The notes beneath the pieces were generated by a model that did not search any database, was not told the DNA's origin, and was given only the letters and a program-made list of their open reading frames with translations. A stretch of 64,000 nucleotides of DNA from an uncultured Pseudomonadota bacterium (GTDB lineage: Bacteria > Pseudomonadota > Gammaproteobacteria > Burkholderiales > SG8-39). Below are positions 56,036 through 64,000 of the stretch, piece by piece. Every line of letters begins with the position of its first letter. The first letter of the stretch is position 1. The stretch spans positions 1 through 64,000 of the forward strand of contig CAILKO010000054.1 in assembly GCA_903834835.1 (NCBI GenBank), in the 5' to 3' direction. The translations under genes were made by a program, and so were the position numbers.

Positions 56036-57247
56036 TCAGTCGCGCTTCTCGGGAGCGTCGAGAATCATGTTCAGCAGGAAGGAGCTGAATGCGACGTTTG
56101 CGGCCAGCACGACCATGGTTGTGGCGACGAAGGCGGCGTGTACCGTTTCGCCCATCGCTCGCGAGGGATCGGCCAGCCAGCGCACGAGTATGGCCAGGTC
56201 GATGACGACGCCGGGCAGGCCGATCACGGCGCTGGCGATGATGCCCGTCTCCACGCTGAATCGGCGCCGGAGCAGAGCGACAACACGGCTGGTGAGACCC
56301 CGGTAGCGCTGCGCCATCAGCGTCTTGGCGAGCACGCCCAGATTGATCAGATTGAATCCGACCAGAGAGAGCATGCCGCCGAGCGCCAGGTAGTGCAGGC
56401 CGAAATGCGCCGCGCCGATCTGCAGCGGCCCTGCGGCCAGGGCGAACTGCATCGCGAGCCCGGTGACGAGCATTGCGAGTCCCGGTGCCAGATACAGGTG
56501 ATCGGGAGCATAGGTCAGCATGAATCTCAGGTGGCGCCAGCCGTCCCTGAACGAGCGCAGGTGGGGCGGCCGGTCCCGCTTGTCGGGGTACAGGCGGGTC
56601 GGTATCTCGCCGATACGCAGCCGTTGGTGCGAGGCGTTCGCGATCATCTCGGTCGCGAACTCCATGCCGTTCGTCGTGGTCTGCATCGCGTCGAATGCCT
56701 CCGGGGTGAACGCGCGCATGCCACAGTGCACGTCGCCGATATTCATCCGGAACGCAATCCGGGCGATGACAGAGAGCACCGGATTGCCGAGGTAGCGGTG
56801 CAGCGGCGGCATTGCGCCGGGCTCGATGCCGCCCCGGAACCGGTTGCCGATCACCAGGTCATAGCCTTCGGAAATCTTGCGCACGAACGGTTCGATCGCG
56901 CTCCAGTCATAGGAGTCGTCGGAGTCGCCCATCACGATCACCCGGCCGCGCGCCGCACGGATGCCGGCGCGCAATGCCGCGCCATAGCCTCTCACCGTCT
57001 CGATCACGACCCGTGCCCCGAGTGCTTCGGCGATCTCGACCGAACGGTCGGTCGAGCCGTTGTCGGCCACGATCACTTCGCCCCGCACACCCAGCGCATC
57101 GAACGCGGCCTGGGCCTTGCGTATGCAAAGCGTCAGGGTGAGCTCTTCGTTCAGGCAGGGCATGACGGCCGATACTTCGATGCCGCCTGCCGGTCCCGCG
57201 GGAAACACCATGCCGGGGTCGGCCGCCAGGGACATGTCAGTCGACAT
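56036..57247 (-). CDS. Membrane-anchored family 2 glycosyltransferase (polyprenyl-phosphate sugar synthase-like)
   Basis: 403 residues from ATG 57247 (ATG 57235 also possible). VSAVMPCLNEELTLTLCIRKAQAAFDALGVRGEVIVADNGSTDRSVEIAEALGARVV and GRVIVMGDSDDSYDWSAIEPFV resemble dolichol/undecaprenyl-phosphate mannose synthases; four C-terminal transmembrane segments follow. Such enzymes charge undecaprenyl phosphate with a sugar used by GT-C transferases; the GT-C-like protein at 49795 would be a fitting user. Overlaps the secreted protein gene. Confidence 0.88.
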   Translation of the reverse strand: MSTDMSLAADPGMVFPAGPAGGIEVSAVMPCLNEELTLTLCIRKAQAAFDALGVRGEVIVADNGSTDRSVEIAEALGARVVIETVRGYGAALRAGIRAARGRVIVMGDSDDSYDWSAIEPFVRKISEGYDLVIGNRFRGGIEPGAMPPLHRYLGNPVLSVIARIAFRMNIGDVHCGMRAFTPEAFDAMQTTTNGMEFATEMIANASHQRLRIGEIPTRLYPDKRDRPPHLRSFRDGWRHLRFMLTYAPDHLYLAPGLAMLVTGLAMQFALAAGPLQIGAAHFGLHYLALGGMLSLVGFNLINLGVLAKTLMAQRYRGLTSRVVALLRRRFSVETGIIASAVIGLPGVVIDLAILVRWLADPSRAMGETVHAAFVATTMVVLAANVAFSSFLLNMILDAPEKRD

Positions 57248-57779
57248 TCCAGGGCTCGCAGCTGCCGTTCGAAGCTCCGCTCGGTGCGCGCGCGAGCGCC
57301 AGTTCCGGATCGCGTGCGGCGCCGGTATCGAAGTGCCAGGCATGCTGCGCGCTGAAGCGCACGCAGCGCTCGTGCCCCTTGCGGAATTTCCATTGCTCGC
57401 AGGCGCTGAGCGTGGTCATGCGCACGCTCGGGCCGATCCGTTCGATGAAATGCACCGCCTTTGGCGCGGCGCGCACGATTGCCTCCCGCCTGCCCGGCGC
57501 GAGGCTCGAGTACGTGCTTGCGCTGCCGGGGACGCTTGCCGTCGGTCCGGCCTGGTCCATACGAATGGAATCGAAGATCAGCATGATGTCGACCGGGCGC
57601 GGGGCGGAGAGATCGGCAAGCTGCGCGCGACGATAACCGTCGCGGAACTGACAGATCAGATCGCCCGAGTTCAGCGCGTCGCCGAGATACTGGGCGCCCA
57701 GCGTGGCGGGCATCAATACGCTCGCGAGGAGCACTGCGGCCGCCTTGCCGAGGCGGCGGCCAGGACTCGAAGGATGCAT
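57237..57779 (-). CDS. Secreted protein of unknown function
   Basis: 180 residues from ATG 57779. Signal peptide GRRLGKAAAVLLASVLMPATLGAQ. The mature part has cysteines in DLICQFRDGYRRAQLADL, LSACEQWKFRKGHERCVRFSAQHAW and near the C-terminus (NGSCEPWNVD), pointing to disulphides in the periplasm. IMLIFDSIRMD and AVHFIERIGPSVRMTTLSACEQW are the only repeated-looking blocks. Not recognised. Overlaps the GT2 gene start by 11 bases, so coupled with it. Confidence 0.6.
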   Translation of the reverse strand: MHPSSPGRRLGKAAAVLLASVLMPATLGAQYLGDALNSGDLICQFRDGYRRAQLADLSAPRPVDIMLIFDSIRMDQAGPTASVPGSASTYSSLAPGRREAIVRAAPKAVHFIERIGPSVRMTTLSACEQWKFRKGHERCVRFSAQHAWHFDTGAARDPELALARAPSGASNGSCEPWNVD

Positions 57780-57796
57780 CCCTCTTCCTCGGACTT

Positions 57797-58900
57797 TCAG
57801 GCAGCCTCCGCGTTGCGAGGCAGGGCGGCCGGCTCGCCCAACAAGGTCGCTGCTGCCCGCGCGAAATCGGCCTCGCTGCCGGAATCGATGCGCAGCACCT
57901 GCGCGTCGGCAAGCCGCACGAAGTTGCGCGCGGCCGACTTGCCGTAGGCCGGGTCGTAGTGTTCGCGCAGCAGCCGGTCGACCAGCGTCGGCCAGTCCGC
58001 GGCGCGTATCAGTTGCTTCCATTCGTCGATCACCTGGTTGCCGTGCAGCGCGGCGAGGTGCCCAAGCCGCGTCTCCAGTCCGGCAGGATCGTCGAAGAAA
58101 TGGCGGTACTCGTCAAGGAGCAAAGTCGCACGGACCTGCGTGTCGACTTCGAGCGCAATGCATTCCGACGCGCGCATGCTCTCGATCAGTGCGGGCGGCA
58201 CCTGGATCTGGCCGATCTTGCGGCTTTCGCCCTCCACGTAAACCGGCAGGGCGGGATCGAAGCGCCGGATCACGGCGAGTACCCGGGACTCGAAGCGCTT
58301 CTGGCTCGGCTGCGGGCGTTCCCACAGCGCGCCCAGCACCGAACCGCGATGCGCGGCAATATCCTCGAGATCAAGCACCTGGGCGCCCGCGCTTGCGAGC
58401 GCCGCGAGGAGCCGGCTCTTGCCGCTGCCGGTCGGGCCCTGGATCACGCGGAACCGCAGGCGGCGCGGCAGGGCGTCCATCTGGGTGACCACGTGCCTGC
58501 GGTAGGCGCGGTAGCCCCCGTCCAGCACGTCGGCGTTCCAGCCGATCTCGCGCAGCACATGGGTGAAGGCGCCGCTGCGCTTGCCCCCGCGCCAGCAATA
58601 GATGAGCGGGCGCCAGCTTCTTTCATGGCCGGAGAGGGTTGTTTCCAGGTGCCGGGAGATGTTGCGCGAGGCAAGCATCGCCCCCAGACGCCGGGATTCG
58701 AAAGTGGAGACCTGCTTGTACAGGTAGCCGACACGCGCGCGTTCTTCATCGTCCAGCACGGGCAGGCAGACTGCCCCGGGCAGGTGATCCTCGGCGTATT
58801 CGCCGGGCGAGCGCGCATCGATGATGGCGTCGTAGGCATCCAGCCGGAGGTCATCGATGCTGACGCAATGCGCGGGTCGCGCGGGGCGGGCGGGCTTCAT
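57797..58900 (-). CDS. mnmH: tRNA 2-selenouridine/geranyl-2-thiouridine synthase
   Basis: 367 residues from ATG 58900. N-terminal rhodanese domain with active-site YCWRGGKRSGAFTHVL and a P-loop domain (IQGPTGSGKSRLLAAL...VLDLEDIAAHRGSVLGA). MnmH (SelU/YbbB) replaces sulphur by selenium at the wobble 2-thiouridine of tRNA, using selenophosphate from SelD. Divergent from selD by 59 bases, which ties the two functionally. Confidence 0.93.
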   Translation of the reverse strand: MKPARPARPAHCVSIDDLRLDAYDAIIDARSPGEYAEDHLPGAVCLPVLDDEERARVGYLYKQVSTFESRRLGAMLASRNISRHLETTLSGHERSWRPLIYCWRGGKRSGAFTHVLREIGWNADVLDGGYRAYRRHVVTQMDALPRRLRFRVIQGPTGSGKSRLLAALASAGAQVLDLEDIAAHRGSVLGALWERPQPSQKRFESRVLAVIRRFDPALPVYVEGESRKIGQIQVPPALIESMRASECIALEVDTQVRATLLLDEYRHFFDDPAGLETRLGHLAALHGNQVIDEWKQLIRAADWPTLVDRLLREHYDPAYGKSAARNFVRLADAQVLRIDSGSEADFARAAATLLGEPAALPRNAEAA

Positions 58901-58959
58901 CGGTAAAATTCTACGCCTCGACCGGTGCGCGCCGGTCACGCCATTCAGAGGGATCACCC

Positions 58960-60009
58960 ATGAACGCAGCCGAACGCATACGACTCACCGATCTCGCACA
59001 TGGCGGCGGCTGCGGCTGCAAGATCGCGCCCGCGGTGCTCTCGAACATTCTCGCCTCCACCCCACTGCGTACCTTGCCACGCGAGCTCATGGTGGGCACG
59101 GAGACCTCGGACGATGCGGCGGTCTATCGGCTGAACGACACGCAGGCCCTGGTTGCCACGACGGATTTCTTCACGCCGATCGTGGACGAACCCCACGATT
59201 TCGGCCGCATCGCCGCCACCAATGCGCTGTCCGACGTCTATGCCATGGGCGGGCATCCGATCCTTGCGCTGGCGCTGGTCGGAATGCCGATCGACAAGCT
59301 GTCCGAATCGGTCATCGGTCGTATTCTGGAAGGCGGGGAATCGGTCTGCGCGGCTGCGGGCGTGCCGCTCGCGGGTGGCCATTCGATCGATACCGTGGAG
59401 CCCATCTACGGGCTGGTTGCCATCGGTCTTGTTCATCCCGATCGCGTCAAGCGCAACAGCACCGCGCGGGCAGGCGACGTGCTCGTGCTCGGCAAGCCGC
59501 TCGGCATCGGCATTCTTTCCGCCGCCCTGAAGAAGGGCATACTCGATGCCGCCGGCTATGCGGTGATGCTCGACTGGACCACGCGGCTCAACACACCGGG
59601 CGAAGCATTGGGTGCGATGGAGTCGGTGCATGCGATGACCGACGTCACGGGTTTCGGTCTGCTCGGACACCTGCTCGAGATGTGCCGTGGCGCGAAGCTC
59701 GCCGCGGAGCTGGACTACGACGATCTGCCGTTGATCGCGCAGGCAGTCGAATTCGTGCGCGAGGGCGTCGCGACCGGCGCCTCGGAGCGCAACTGGAAGA
59801 GCTATGGCGAATCGGTGAATCTGCCTGGCGCCATGGCGGACTGGCAGCGCCGGCTGCTTGCGGATCCGCAGACGAGCGGCGGCCTGCTGGTTGCCTGCGC
59901 ACCCGCTTCCGTGGACGCCGTCCTGGCGGAATTCACGAAGCAGGGCCTCGACGGCGCGCGGGTGATCGGCCGGATGACCGAAGGCGCGCCAGGCATCACC
60001 GTGCGCTAG
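58960..60009 (+). CDS. selD: Selenide, water dikinase
   Basis: 349 residues. The Cys-containing catalytic loop GGGCGCKIAP (Cys not selenocysteine) precedes DDAAVYRLNDTQALVATTDFFTPIVDEPHDFGRIAATNALSDVYAMGG, which binds ATP; DPQTSGGLLVACAP near the end is conserved. Makes selenophosphate; with MnmH next door and no selA/selB seen, use in tRNA modification is directly supported. Converges with the TesA-like gene; palindrome copy 4 is in the gap. Confidence 0.96.
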   Translation: MNAAERIRLTDLAHGGGCGCKIAPAVLSNILASTPLRTLPRELMVGTETSDDAAVYRLNDTQALVATTDFFTPIVDEPHDFGRIAATNALSDVYAMGGHPILALALVGMPIDKLSESVIGRILEGGESVCAAAGVPLAGGHSIDTVEPIYGLVAIGLVHPDRVKRNSTARAGDVLVLGKPLGIGILSAALKKGILDAAGYAVMLDWTTRLNTPGEALGAMESVHAMTDVTGFGLLGHLLEMCRGAKLAAELDYDDLPLIAQAVEFVREGVATGASERNWKSYGESVNLPGAMADWQRRLLADPQTSGGLLVACAPASVDAVLAEFTKQGLDGARVIGRMTEGAPGITVR

Positions 60010-60049
60010 GCCGCAGGAACGCGGGGCGTATTGCGGAGCTGTCGGAGAT

Positions 60050-60075
60050 AAATAGTAACGTATATGTTACTAACA
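60050..60075. repeat. Dispersed palindrome, copy 4
   Basis: Core GTAACGTATATGTTAC (60055-60070), one change from the perfect dyad; arms AAATA on the left and TAACA on the right, so the right arm is decayed. Lies in the 114-base gap between convergent selD and the esterase gene. Confidence 0.88.
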
Positions 60076-60123
60076 TAGTCAATATGTCGTGCCAGGCTCC
60101 TCACGAAGCTGCAGGCGCCGCGC

Positions 60124-60774
60124 TCAATTTCTGCGCAGCATCGGTTTGAGTTCCTTCCAGACGTTGTCGAGCAGCGCGCCCTGGGCCGCGGCCACGGGAT
60201 GGATCGTATCCGGCTGGAACAGCTCCGGGCGCTCGGCCATGCCCTCGAGCAGAAACGGTACGAAGCGCAGCTTTTCCCTCTGTGCGAGCTCGCGGTAGGC
60301 GGCTTCGAAGTCCCGCGTATAGCCGGCGCCGTAGTTGGGCGGAAGTTTCATGCCGACCAGCAGCACCGTAGCGCCCGCCTTGCGCGCGGCGCGCGTCATC
60401 GCTGCGAGATTGGCGCGCATGTCCGCCAGCGGCAGGCCGCGCAATCCGTCGTTCGCGCCCAGTGCCACCACCACCACGGCGGGGCGAACGCGCGCGAGCA
60501 CCGCCTCCAGTCGCGCGCGGCCGCCCCGGGTAGTCTCGCCTGAAATGCTGGCATTCTCGACGCGCCATGGCAGCGCTTCCTTCTCGATGCGCGTCGCAAG
60601 CAGGCTGACCCAGCCGCTGGCCTGCGGGATACCGTAGGCGGCGGACAGGCTGTCCCCGTAGATGAGCAGCGTGCGCGCCGACCCTGCGGCGTGCACCTGC
60701 AAGGGCGTGACGAGCGCCAGGCTCGCAAGGATCAGTGCCGCGAGCAGGCGTGCTGCTATGCTGGCGCCTCTCAT
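60124..60774 (-). CDS. tesA: TesA-like SGNH esterase/lysophospholipase
   Basis: 216 residues from ATG 60774. Signal peptide (ARLLAALILASLALVTPLQVHAAG), then SGNH blocks: LLIYGDSLSAAYGI (block I Ser), GGRARLEAVLARVRPAVVVVALGANDGLRG (block III Asn), and DTIHPVAAAQGALLDNVW (block V Asp and His). Periplasmic thioesterase/protease I type. Divergent from the ABC ATPase gene, a pairing common in Proteobacteria (tesA next to ybbA-ybbP). Confidence 0.92.
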   Translation of the reverse strand: MRGASIAARLLAALILASLALVTPLQVHAAGSARTLLIYGDSLSAAYGIPQASGWVSLLATRIEKEALPWRVENASISGETTRGGRARLEAVLARVRPAVVVVALGANDGLRGLPLADMRANLAAMTRAARKAGATVLLVGMKLPPNYGAGYTRDFEAAYRELAQREKLRFVPFLLEGMAERPELFQPDTIHPVAAAQGALLDNVWKELKPMLRRN

Positions 60775-60805
60775 CAGCTCAGACTTCAAATCGAAACGGC
60801 AGGTC

Positions 60806-61528
60806 ATGTATACGGATACTCCAGAGGTTTCGCTTCCCGCACCGGCGCCGGACATGGCCGGCAGGGTCCAGCTACGGACGCTCGGTCTGGGCAAGCGCGT
60901 GCCGAGCGGTGCGGATGAACTTGTCATTCTGAGCGATATCGACCTGGAAGTGCAGCGCGGAGAGGTGCTTGCCATCGTCGGGGCCTCGGGTTCGGGCAAA
61001 TCGACCCTGCTTGCGCTGCTTGCGGGGCTCGACACGCCGACGAGCGGGCGCGTGGAGATCGAAGGCCAGGATCTGTTCGCCCTCGATGAGGATGCGCGCG
61101 CGCTGCTGCGCGGGCGCAGCGTGGGTTTCGTGTTCCAGTCGTTCCAGCTGCTCCCGGCGCTCAACGCGCTGGAGAACGTGATGTTGCCCCTCGAGCTTGC
61201 GGGTCGCGCGGATGCCGAGCAGGCGGCGCGCGAGGTGCTGGTCCGTGTGGGGCTCGGCGAGCGGCTGTGGCACTACCCGCGTCATCTTTCCGGCGGGGAG
61301 CAGCAGCGCGTCGCCCTGGCGCGCGCGTTCGTCGTCCGGCCGAAGATACTGTTCGCGGATGAGCCGACCGGGAGCCTCGATGCAGCCTCCGGGCGGGACG
61401 TCATCGAGCTGCTGTTCGAACTGAACCGGGAGTACGGCGCGACCCTGGTTCTCGTCACGCACGACGAGGGGCTCGCCGCGCGCTGCTCCCGAACCATCCG
61501 GCTCACGGCCGGGCGCATCCAGCCGTGA
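60806..61528 (+). CDS. ybbA: ABC transporter ATPase (YbbA-like)
   Basis: 240 residues from ATG 60806. Walker [22 protein letters not shown]-loop [25 protein letters not shown], signature [16 protein letters not shown] and Walker [15 protein letters not shown] are all present. LolD/MacB-like group of ATPases paired with FtsX-type permeases. Stop overlaps the permease start by GTGA. Confidence 0.92.
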   Translation: MYTDTPEVSLPAPAPDMAGRVQLRTLGLGKRVPSGADELVILSDIDLEVQRGEVLAIVGASGSGKSTLLALLAGLDTPTSGRVEIEGQDLFALDEDARALLRGRSVGFVFQSFQLLPALNALENVMLPLELAGRADAEQAAREVLVRVGLGERLWHYPRHLSGGEQQRVALARAFVVRPKILFADEPTGSLDAASGRDVIELLFELNREYGATLVLVTHDEGLAARCSRTIRLTAGRIQP

Positions 61529-64000
61529 AGGGCAGCCTGAAGCTCGCGCTGCGCATGCTGGCGCGCGACTGGCGCGCGGGCGAGTTGCGCATACTCGGTG
61601 CAGCGCTCGTCGTGGCGGTGGCGAGCATCACGAGCGTCGGCTTCTTCGCAGACCGCGTCGGCCAGGCGCTGGTGCGCGATGCGCATCAGTTGCTTGGCGC
61701 CGATCTCGTGCTCGCCTCGGACCGGCCCTGGAAGGCGGATGTGTCCGAGGAGATCACAGGTCGCGGTCTGTTGCGCGCAGAAGGCGTGAGTTTCATCAGC
61801 ATGGCGCTGGCGGGCGAGGGCGAGGCCGCGCGCAGCCAGCTCGCCGGCGTCAAGGCGGTAAGCGACAGCTACCCCTTGCGCGGCCGCTTGCGTGTCGCGG
61901 CCGCGCAAGGGCAGCCAGATGCGCCCGCGCAGGGCGCTCCGCGGCCCGGCGGCGTGTGGCTGGAGGAGCGCATGGTCAGCGCACTCGGCACGCCCGTGGG
62001 CTCGCGGCTGCGGCTGGGCGAAGCGACGCTGCGCGTGGACGCGATCCTAACGCTCGAGCCCGAGCGCAACGCGAGCTTCTTCAATGTCGCTCCGCGGCTG
62101 CTGATGAATATTTCCGATCTGCCTGCCACCGGCCTCGTCCAGGAAGGCAGCCGCATCAGGTACTACCTCTATGCGGCGGGTGAGCCCCCCGCGCTGAAGG
62201 CTCTGGAGGCCTGGGCGAAGCCGCGCCTGGAGCGCGGCCAGCGCATCGAGGATCTTGAGACCGGTCGGCCGGAAGTGCGCGCGACGCTCGATCGCGCGCA
62301 GCGATTTCTGAGTCTTACCGCGCTTCTTGCGGCGGTGCTCGCGGGAGTGGCAATTGCGCTCGCGACGCGCCGTTTCGTCGAGCGTCACCTGGATGGTTGT
62401 GCCGTACTGCGCTGCCTGGGCGCGACCCAGGCGCGGCTCTTCGCCATGCATGCCGGCGAGTTCGTCACGCTGGGACTCGGCGCCTGCCTGATCGGTTGCG
62501 CCATCGGCTATGGCGCGCAGCAGGTGATCGCGTTGGCACTTGAGGACCTGATGCGCACCGCGTTGCCCGCACCCGGCCTGCTGCCAGCGCTGCAAGGCCT
62601 GCTGGTGGGGCTGGTGCTGCTGCTCGGCTTCGCGCTGCCGCCGCTCATCCGCCTGCGCAACGTGCCGGCCGTGCGTGTGATCCGCCGCGAGGCGGGCGAT
62701 GCGGAGGGCGCTGCACGGGCAGCCTATGTCTTCGGCATGCTGCTCCTCGCGGCGCTGCTCGTCTGGCAGGCGGGCGACCTGCGTCTGGGGCTGTACGTGG
62801 TCGGCGGCTTCGGCGCGGCGATCGCCTGTTTCGCCCTGGTGTCCTGGCTCGCCTTGCGGGCGGTGGCGAGCGCGCCCGCGGCCAGGCTCTTCGGCCATCT
62901 GCCGGGTCTGCGCGGCAGTGCCTTCCGTTACGGCCTGGCCAATCTGAAACGCCACGCGCGCGGCAATGCGGTCCAGGTGGCGAGCCTCGCGCTCGGATTG
63001 ACCGCGGTGCTGTTGCTCGGTTTCACGCGCAACGATCTCGTCGAGGCCTGGCGCCGCTCGGCGCCGCCGGATGCGCCGAACCGGTTCCTGATCGGCGTGC
63101 AGCCCGACCAGGTGGCGTCGGTGAACGATTTTTTCCGCGAGCGCGGTCTTGGCCCGCCCGCGCTCGACCCGATGGTGCGCGGCCGGGTGGTGTCCGTGAA
63201 CGGCCGGCCTACGGGCGAGTCCGACTATCAGGAGGAACGCGCGAAGCGCCTGATCGAGCGCGAGTTCAATCTCTCTTACATGGACGCGATGCCGGCCCAC
63301 AACGAACTCAGCGCGGGCGCCTGGTATGCGCCGGGCGCGCGCGAGGTCTCCGTGGAAGAGGGCATCGCCCGCACGCTTGGCTGGAAGCTCGGGGACGAGC
63401 TTGGATTCACGGTGGGCGGCGAGCGTTTCAGCGCGCGCATCAGTTCGCTGCGGCGGCTGCGCTGGGACTCGATGCGGGTGAATTTCTTTGTCGTGGCGCC
63501 GGCTGCGCTGCTGCGCAATTTTCCGGCGAGCTTCATCTCGGCCTTCCGTGTCGAGCCGGGTGCGGAGGCCGCGCTGAATGCGCTGCCGCAGCGCTTTCCG
63601 AACGTGACGCTGGTGGACATCGCCGCGGCGGTACGCCAGGCCCAGGCGGTCGTCGATCAGCTCGTCGCCGCCGTGCAGTTCGTGTTCCTGTTCGCGCTTG
63701 GCGCGGGTCTGCTGGTGCTCTATTCGGCGCTCATCGCAACCGAAGACGAGCGCCGGCGCGAAGCCGCCGTGATGCGCGTCTACGGTGCGTCGCGCGCCCA
63801 GATACAGGGTGCGCAGCGTGTGGAGTTCCTCGCCATGGGTGCAATCGCGGGCACGCTCGCGGCGTTCGGCGCGGCGCTCATCGGTCAGCTTGTCGCCAGC
63901 CGCGTGTTCGAGCTCGACCTGCCGCCCAATCCCTGGGTGCTTGTGGCCGGCCCGCTCGCCGGACTCGCGCTGCTCACGCTCAATGCCTGGCTCTCGGCGC
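61525..64000 (+). CDS. ybbP: FtsX-like ABC permease (YbbP-like), 3' end beyond the window
   Basis: GTG 61525, open to the edge (at least 825 codons). Starts [40 protein letters not shown], followed by a large periplasmic domain, then [54 protein letters not shown] (first FtsX domain), four helices, a second periplasmic domain and a second FtsX domain ([52 protein letters not shown]). Matches YbbP, an exporter of unknown substrate linked to TesA. C-terminus missing. Confidence 0.9.
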   Translation, partial: MKGSLKLALRMLARDWRAGELRILGAALVVAVASITSVGFFADRVGQALVRDAHQLLGADLVLASDRPWKADVSEEITGRGLLRAEGVSFISMALAGEGEAARSQLAGVKAVSDSYPLRGRLRVAAAQGQPDAPAQGAPRPGGVWLEERMVSALGTPVGSRLRLGEATLRVDAILTLEPERNASFFNVAPRLLMNISDLPATGLVQEGSRIRYYLYAAGEPPALKALEAWAKPRLERGQRIEDLETGRPEVRATLDRAQRFLSLTALLAAVLAGVAIALATRRFVERHLDGCAVLRCLGATQARLFAMHAGEFVTLGLGACLIGCAIGYGAQQVIALALEDLMRTALPAPGLLPALQGLLVGLVLLLGFALPPLIRLRNVPAVRVIRREAGDAEGAARAAYVFGMLLLAALLVWQAGDLRLGLYVVGGFGAAIACFALVSWLALRAVASAPAARLFGHLPGLRGSAFRYGLANLKRHARGNAVQVASLALGLTAVLLLGFTRNDLVEAWRRSAPPDAPNRFLIGVQPDQVASVNDFFRERGLGPPALDPMVRGRVVSVNGRPTGESDYQEERAKRLIEREFNLSYMDAMPAHNELSAGAWYAPGAREVSVEEGIARTLGWKLGDELGFTVGGERFSARISSLRRLRWDSMRVNFFVVAPAALLRNFPASFISAFRVEPGAEAALNALPQRFPNVTLVDIAAAVRQAQAVVDQLVAAVQFVFLFALGAGLLVLYSALIATEDERRREAAVMRVYGASRAQIQGAQRVEFLAMGAIAGTLAAFGAALIGQLVASRVFELDLPPNPWVLVAGPLAGLALLTLNAWLSA

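Noticed and set aside
58960..60009. SelD as a selenoprotein
   Set aside because: The active-site residue in GGGCGCK is encoded by a normal Cys codon and no in-frame TGA is present.

Overview
The window is a 64 kb stretch of GC-rich chromosome, most likely from a betaproteobacterium. The evidence for this is gene order: an ECF sigma factor, DUF3619, DUF3106 and an RDD protein lie next to ilvI-ilvH-ilvC-psd-pssA-leuA, and valS, a small conserved gene, holC and pepA lie divergent from lptF-lptG. I recognise both arrangements from betaproteobacteria, with Rhodocyclales or Nitrosomonadales as the best guess. I saw no rRNA or tRNA genes and no CRISPR array.

Layout. Positions 1-6.1 kb are accessory: the 3' end of an IS30-type transposase, three small nuclease genes in tandem (GIY-YIG, GIY-YIG, HNH), three toxin-antitoxin loci (one with its toxin deleted down to a stub), an acetyltransferase, a thioesterase and a degenerate REP-associated transposase. 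Then come dinB, a potassium channel and a small conserved protein. From 8.2 to 18.4 kb a type IV pilin gene with a sigma-54 promoter sits among three paralogous TPR/glycosyltransferase-like genes, a large membrane protein, a GtrA-like protein and an FAD oxidoreductase. This could be a pilin or surface glycosylation locus. From 18.5 to 30.6 kb lie a 2OG-Fe(II) oxygenase, moaC, a BepA-like M48 protease, a ChrB-like protein, tusA, valS, holC, pepA and lptFG. From 30.6 to 42.6 kb lie the sigma factor group, branched-chain amino acid and phospholipid synthesis, a YihY-type membrane protein, pyrF and a MoxR ATPase. From 42.7 to 57.8 kb is a histone-deacetylase-like gene followed by a second surface-glycan region: a GH43 lipoprotein, five SAM methyltransferases, five glycosyltransferases, a flippase and a GT-C-like membrane protein. 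The window ends with mnmH/selD (tRNA selenouridine), a TesA-like esterase and an ABC exporter whose permease runs off the edge.

The most unusual signal is a dispersed, nearly perfect palindrome with core GTAACGTATACGTTAC. It occurs four times, centred near 165, 19106, 41524 and 60062, so the copies are about 19-22 kb apart. Three copies fill the three longest convergent intergenic gaps of the window, between gene 3' ends where a normal operator has no promoter to act on. The fourth lies just outside the IS30 end. I do not recognise this element. It could be a binding site for a chromosome-organising protein, an insertion target or a novel bidirectional 3'-end element.

Other points: the only visible Shine-Dalgarno of the third TPR gene is locked inside the pilin terminator; a probably leaderless, leucine-rich short ORF precedes leuA; the ECF sigma factor seems to need a CTG start; and a toxin stub is joined directly to the 5' end of a thioesterase gene.
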